A stretch of DNA of 64,000 nt, taken from positions 1,798,001-1,862,000 of the forward strand of contig NZ_CP039903.1 in NCBI RefSeq assembly GCF_005221385.1, in the 5' to 3' direction. A program made the translations under genes and the position numbers. The stretch's first letter is position 1. Every line of letters begins with the position of its first letter. The notes under the pieces are model-generated. The model did not search any database. It saw only the letters and a program-made list of their open reading frames with translations, and had not been told where the DNA came from. Shown here piece after piece: positions 63,248-64,000 of the stretch. The DNA is from Agrobacterium tumefaciens. Lineage in GTDB: Bacteria; Pseudomonadota; Alphaproteobacteria; Rhizobiales; Rhizobiaceae.

Positions 63248-64000
63248 TCAAAGAGAACCGGCCTCGGCTGAACGCGCTTGCGAAAGCATCCATTCGATGA
63301 GCGTCACCAGATCGGGATTATCAAGCATGCGTCGCGGATAAACCAGAAAATAGGCAAGCGTGCTAGCCATGTCTTTCCCGAAGGGGGCGATCAATGCACC
63401 TTCCGCAAGTTCGCGGGAAACCAGCGAACGGCGGGTCAACGCAATGCCGTGCCCGGCTTTCGCCGCATCCAGCGCGCCATTGCTGTCGATGAAGACCGTG
63501 CCGCCGGAGGCATCCACGTCTGACGCCCCCGCCGCCTCCAGCCAGCGCCGCCATTCATTGCGGTTCTCATCGTGCAGAAGCGGCACGGATTTCAGGTCGC
63601 TCGCCTCTTGAAGTGACCCATATTTTTCCAGGAACTGTGGGGAGCAGACCGGCAGGGTGCCGTCATCGATGAAACGGATACTCTCCAGCCCTTCATAACG
63701 GCCAAAACCGTGCCGCACCGCCAGATCGACATCGTCCCTTGAAAAATCCACCAGCCGGTTCGTCACGCTGATGCGGACATCCACATGCGGGTGCTGCTGC
63801 TGGAAGCCGGGCAATCTCGGCATCAGCCATTGCACGGCGAAAGTCGGCGTGCAGCTCAGCGTCAGAACGGTGATCTCGGAGCGAGCCGTCAGTTCCGCCG
63901 TCGCCTCGCGCATCATCCGGAAGGCGGTACGAAGCGCGCCGTAATAACGTTCCCCTTCACGCGTCAGCTGGATGCTGCGCGGCTTGCGGAAAAACAGCTG
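63248..64000 (-). CDS. LysR family regulator, 5' end cut by window
   Basis: The visible 250 residues begin within the wing of the helix-turn-helix domain (QLFFRKPRSIQLTREGERYY) and continue through the substrate-binding domain (EITVLTLSCTPTFAVQWLMPRLPGFQQQHPHVDVRISV, VDLAVRHGFGRYEG, IALTRRSLVSRELAEGALIAPFG) to a complete stop. It resembles the GcvA-type branch. The start and target genes lie beyond the right edge. Confidence 0.9.
   Translation of the reverse strand, partial: QLFFRKPRSIQLTREGERYYGALRTAFRMMREATAELTARSEITVLTLSCTPTFAVQWLMPRLPGFQQQHPHVDVRISVTNRLVDFSRDDVDLAVRHGFGRYEGLESIRFIDDGTLPVCSPQFLEKYGSLQEASDLKSVPLLHDENRNEWRRWLEAAGASDVDASGGTVFIDSNGALDAAKAGHGIALTRRSLVSRELAEGALIAPFGKDMASTLAYFLVYPRRMLDNPDLVTLIEWMLSQARSAEAGSL

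Overview
The window is a GC-rich, gene-dense stretch of chromosome from a member of the Rhizobiaceae, most likely Agrobacterium or a close relative. Four things point there: a circularly permuted, two-piece type tmRNA gene encoding the tag ANDNNAKEYALAA, next to an alphaproteobacterial sspB; rhizobial palindromic intergenic repeats; an hflK-hflC-degP block; and families common in Rhizobiales (DUF2853, DUF4169, DUF1127, DUF2778). I see no phage, integrase, insertion sequence, CRISPR array or tRNA gene. It reads as core chromosome with two small cassette-like areas.

Layout. 1-2.6 kb: an AfuA/FbpA-type ABC importer (permease cut by the left edge). 2.9-7.3 kb: a PLP aminotransferase, a FucU mutarotase, a YefM-YoeB toxin-antitoxin pair, ilvC and a TetR regulator. 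7.7-16.2 kb: an AraC regulator divergent from an alcohol dehydrogenase, NDH-2, pdxJ, a regulator with MerR and LuxR-like helix-turn-helices, a RecD-like helicase and an SDR-DoxX fusion with its membrane partner. 16.2-21.6 kb: two separate ArsR-SRPBCC modules flanking an ECF sigma/anti-sigma cassette, a LysE exporter and an aldo-keto reductase. 21.7-24.3 kb: ilvIH with a clear leader-peptide attenuator. 24.4-35.4 kb: an orphan HerA-like ATPase, miaA, serB, a GNAT, an SDR, degP, hflC, hflK, folA, thyA and a DUF2853 protein. 35.6-37.8 kb: ssrA, sspB and small genes. 38-47.7 kb: a very large AsmA protein, an FAD-linked dehydrogenase and an RND efflux pair. 47.9-64 kb: an AhpD-like protein, a UvrD helicase, a family 25 glycosyltransferase, a YdcZ pair, a DUF2778 protein, pncA, azlCD, aminopeptidase P, a DUF1127 protein, prmA, an SCO protein, cheW, creA, a DnaQ-like exonuclease and a LysR regulator cut by the right edge.

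How genes work together. ilvI, ilvH and ilvC supply consecutive steps of branched-chain amino acid synthesis, and azlCD may export the same amino acids. HflK and HflC form the inner-membrane FtsH-modulating complex, with the DegP protease downstream. ssrA makes the degradation tag that the neighbouring SspB hands to ClpXP. thyA and folA are coupled in folate/dTMP metabolism.

The most informative regulatory signals are the ilvIH attenuator, whose leader peptide appears to be leaderless; the ArsR-SRPBCC promoters with paired operators and probably no 5' UTR; the YefM-YoeB operator; and two palindromic repeat families, one of which occurs with its core inverted between copies. I found no convincing wholly new multi-gene system.
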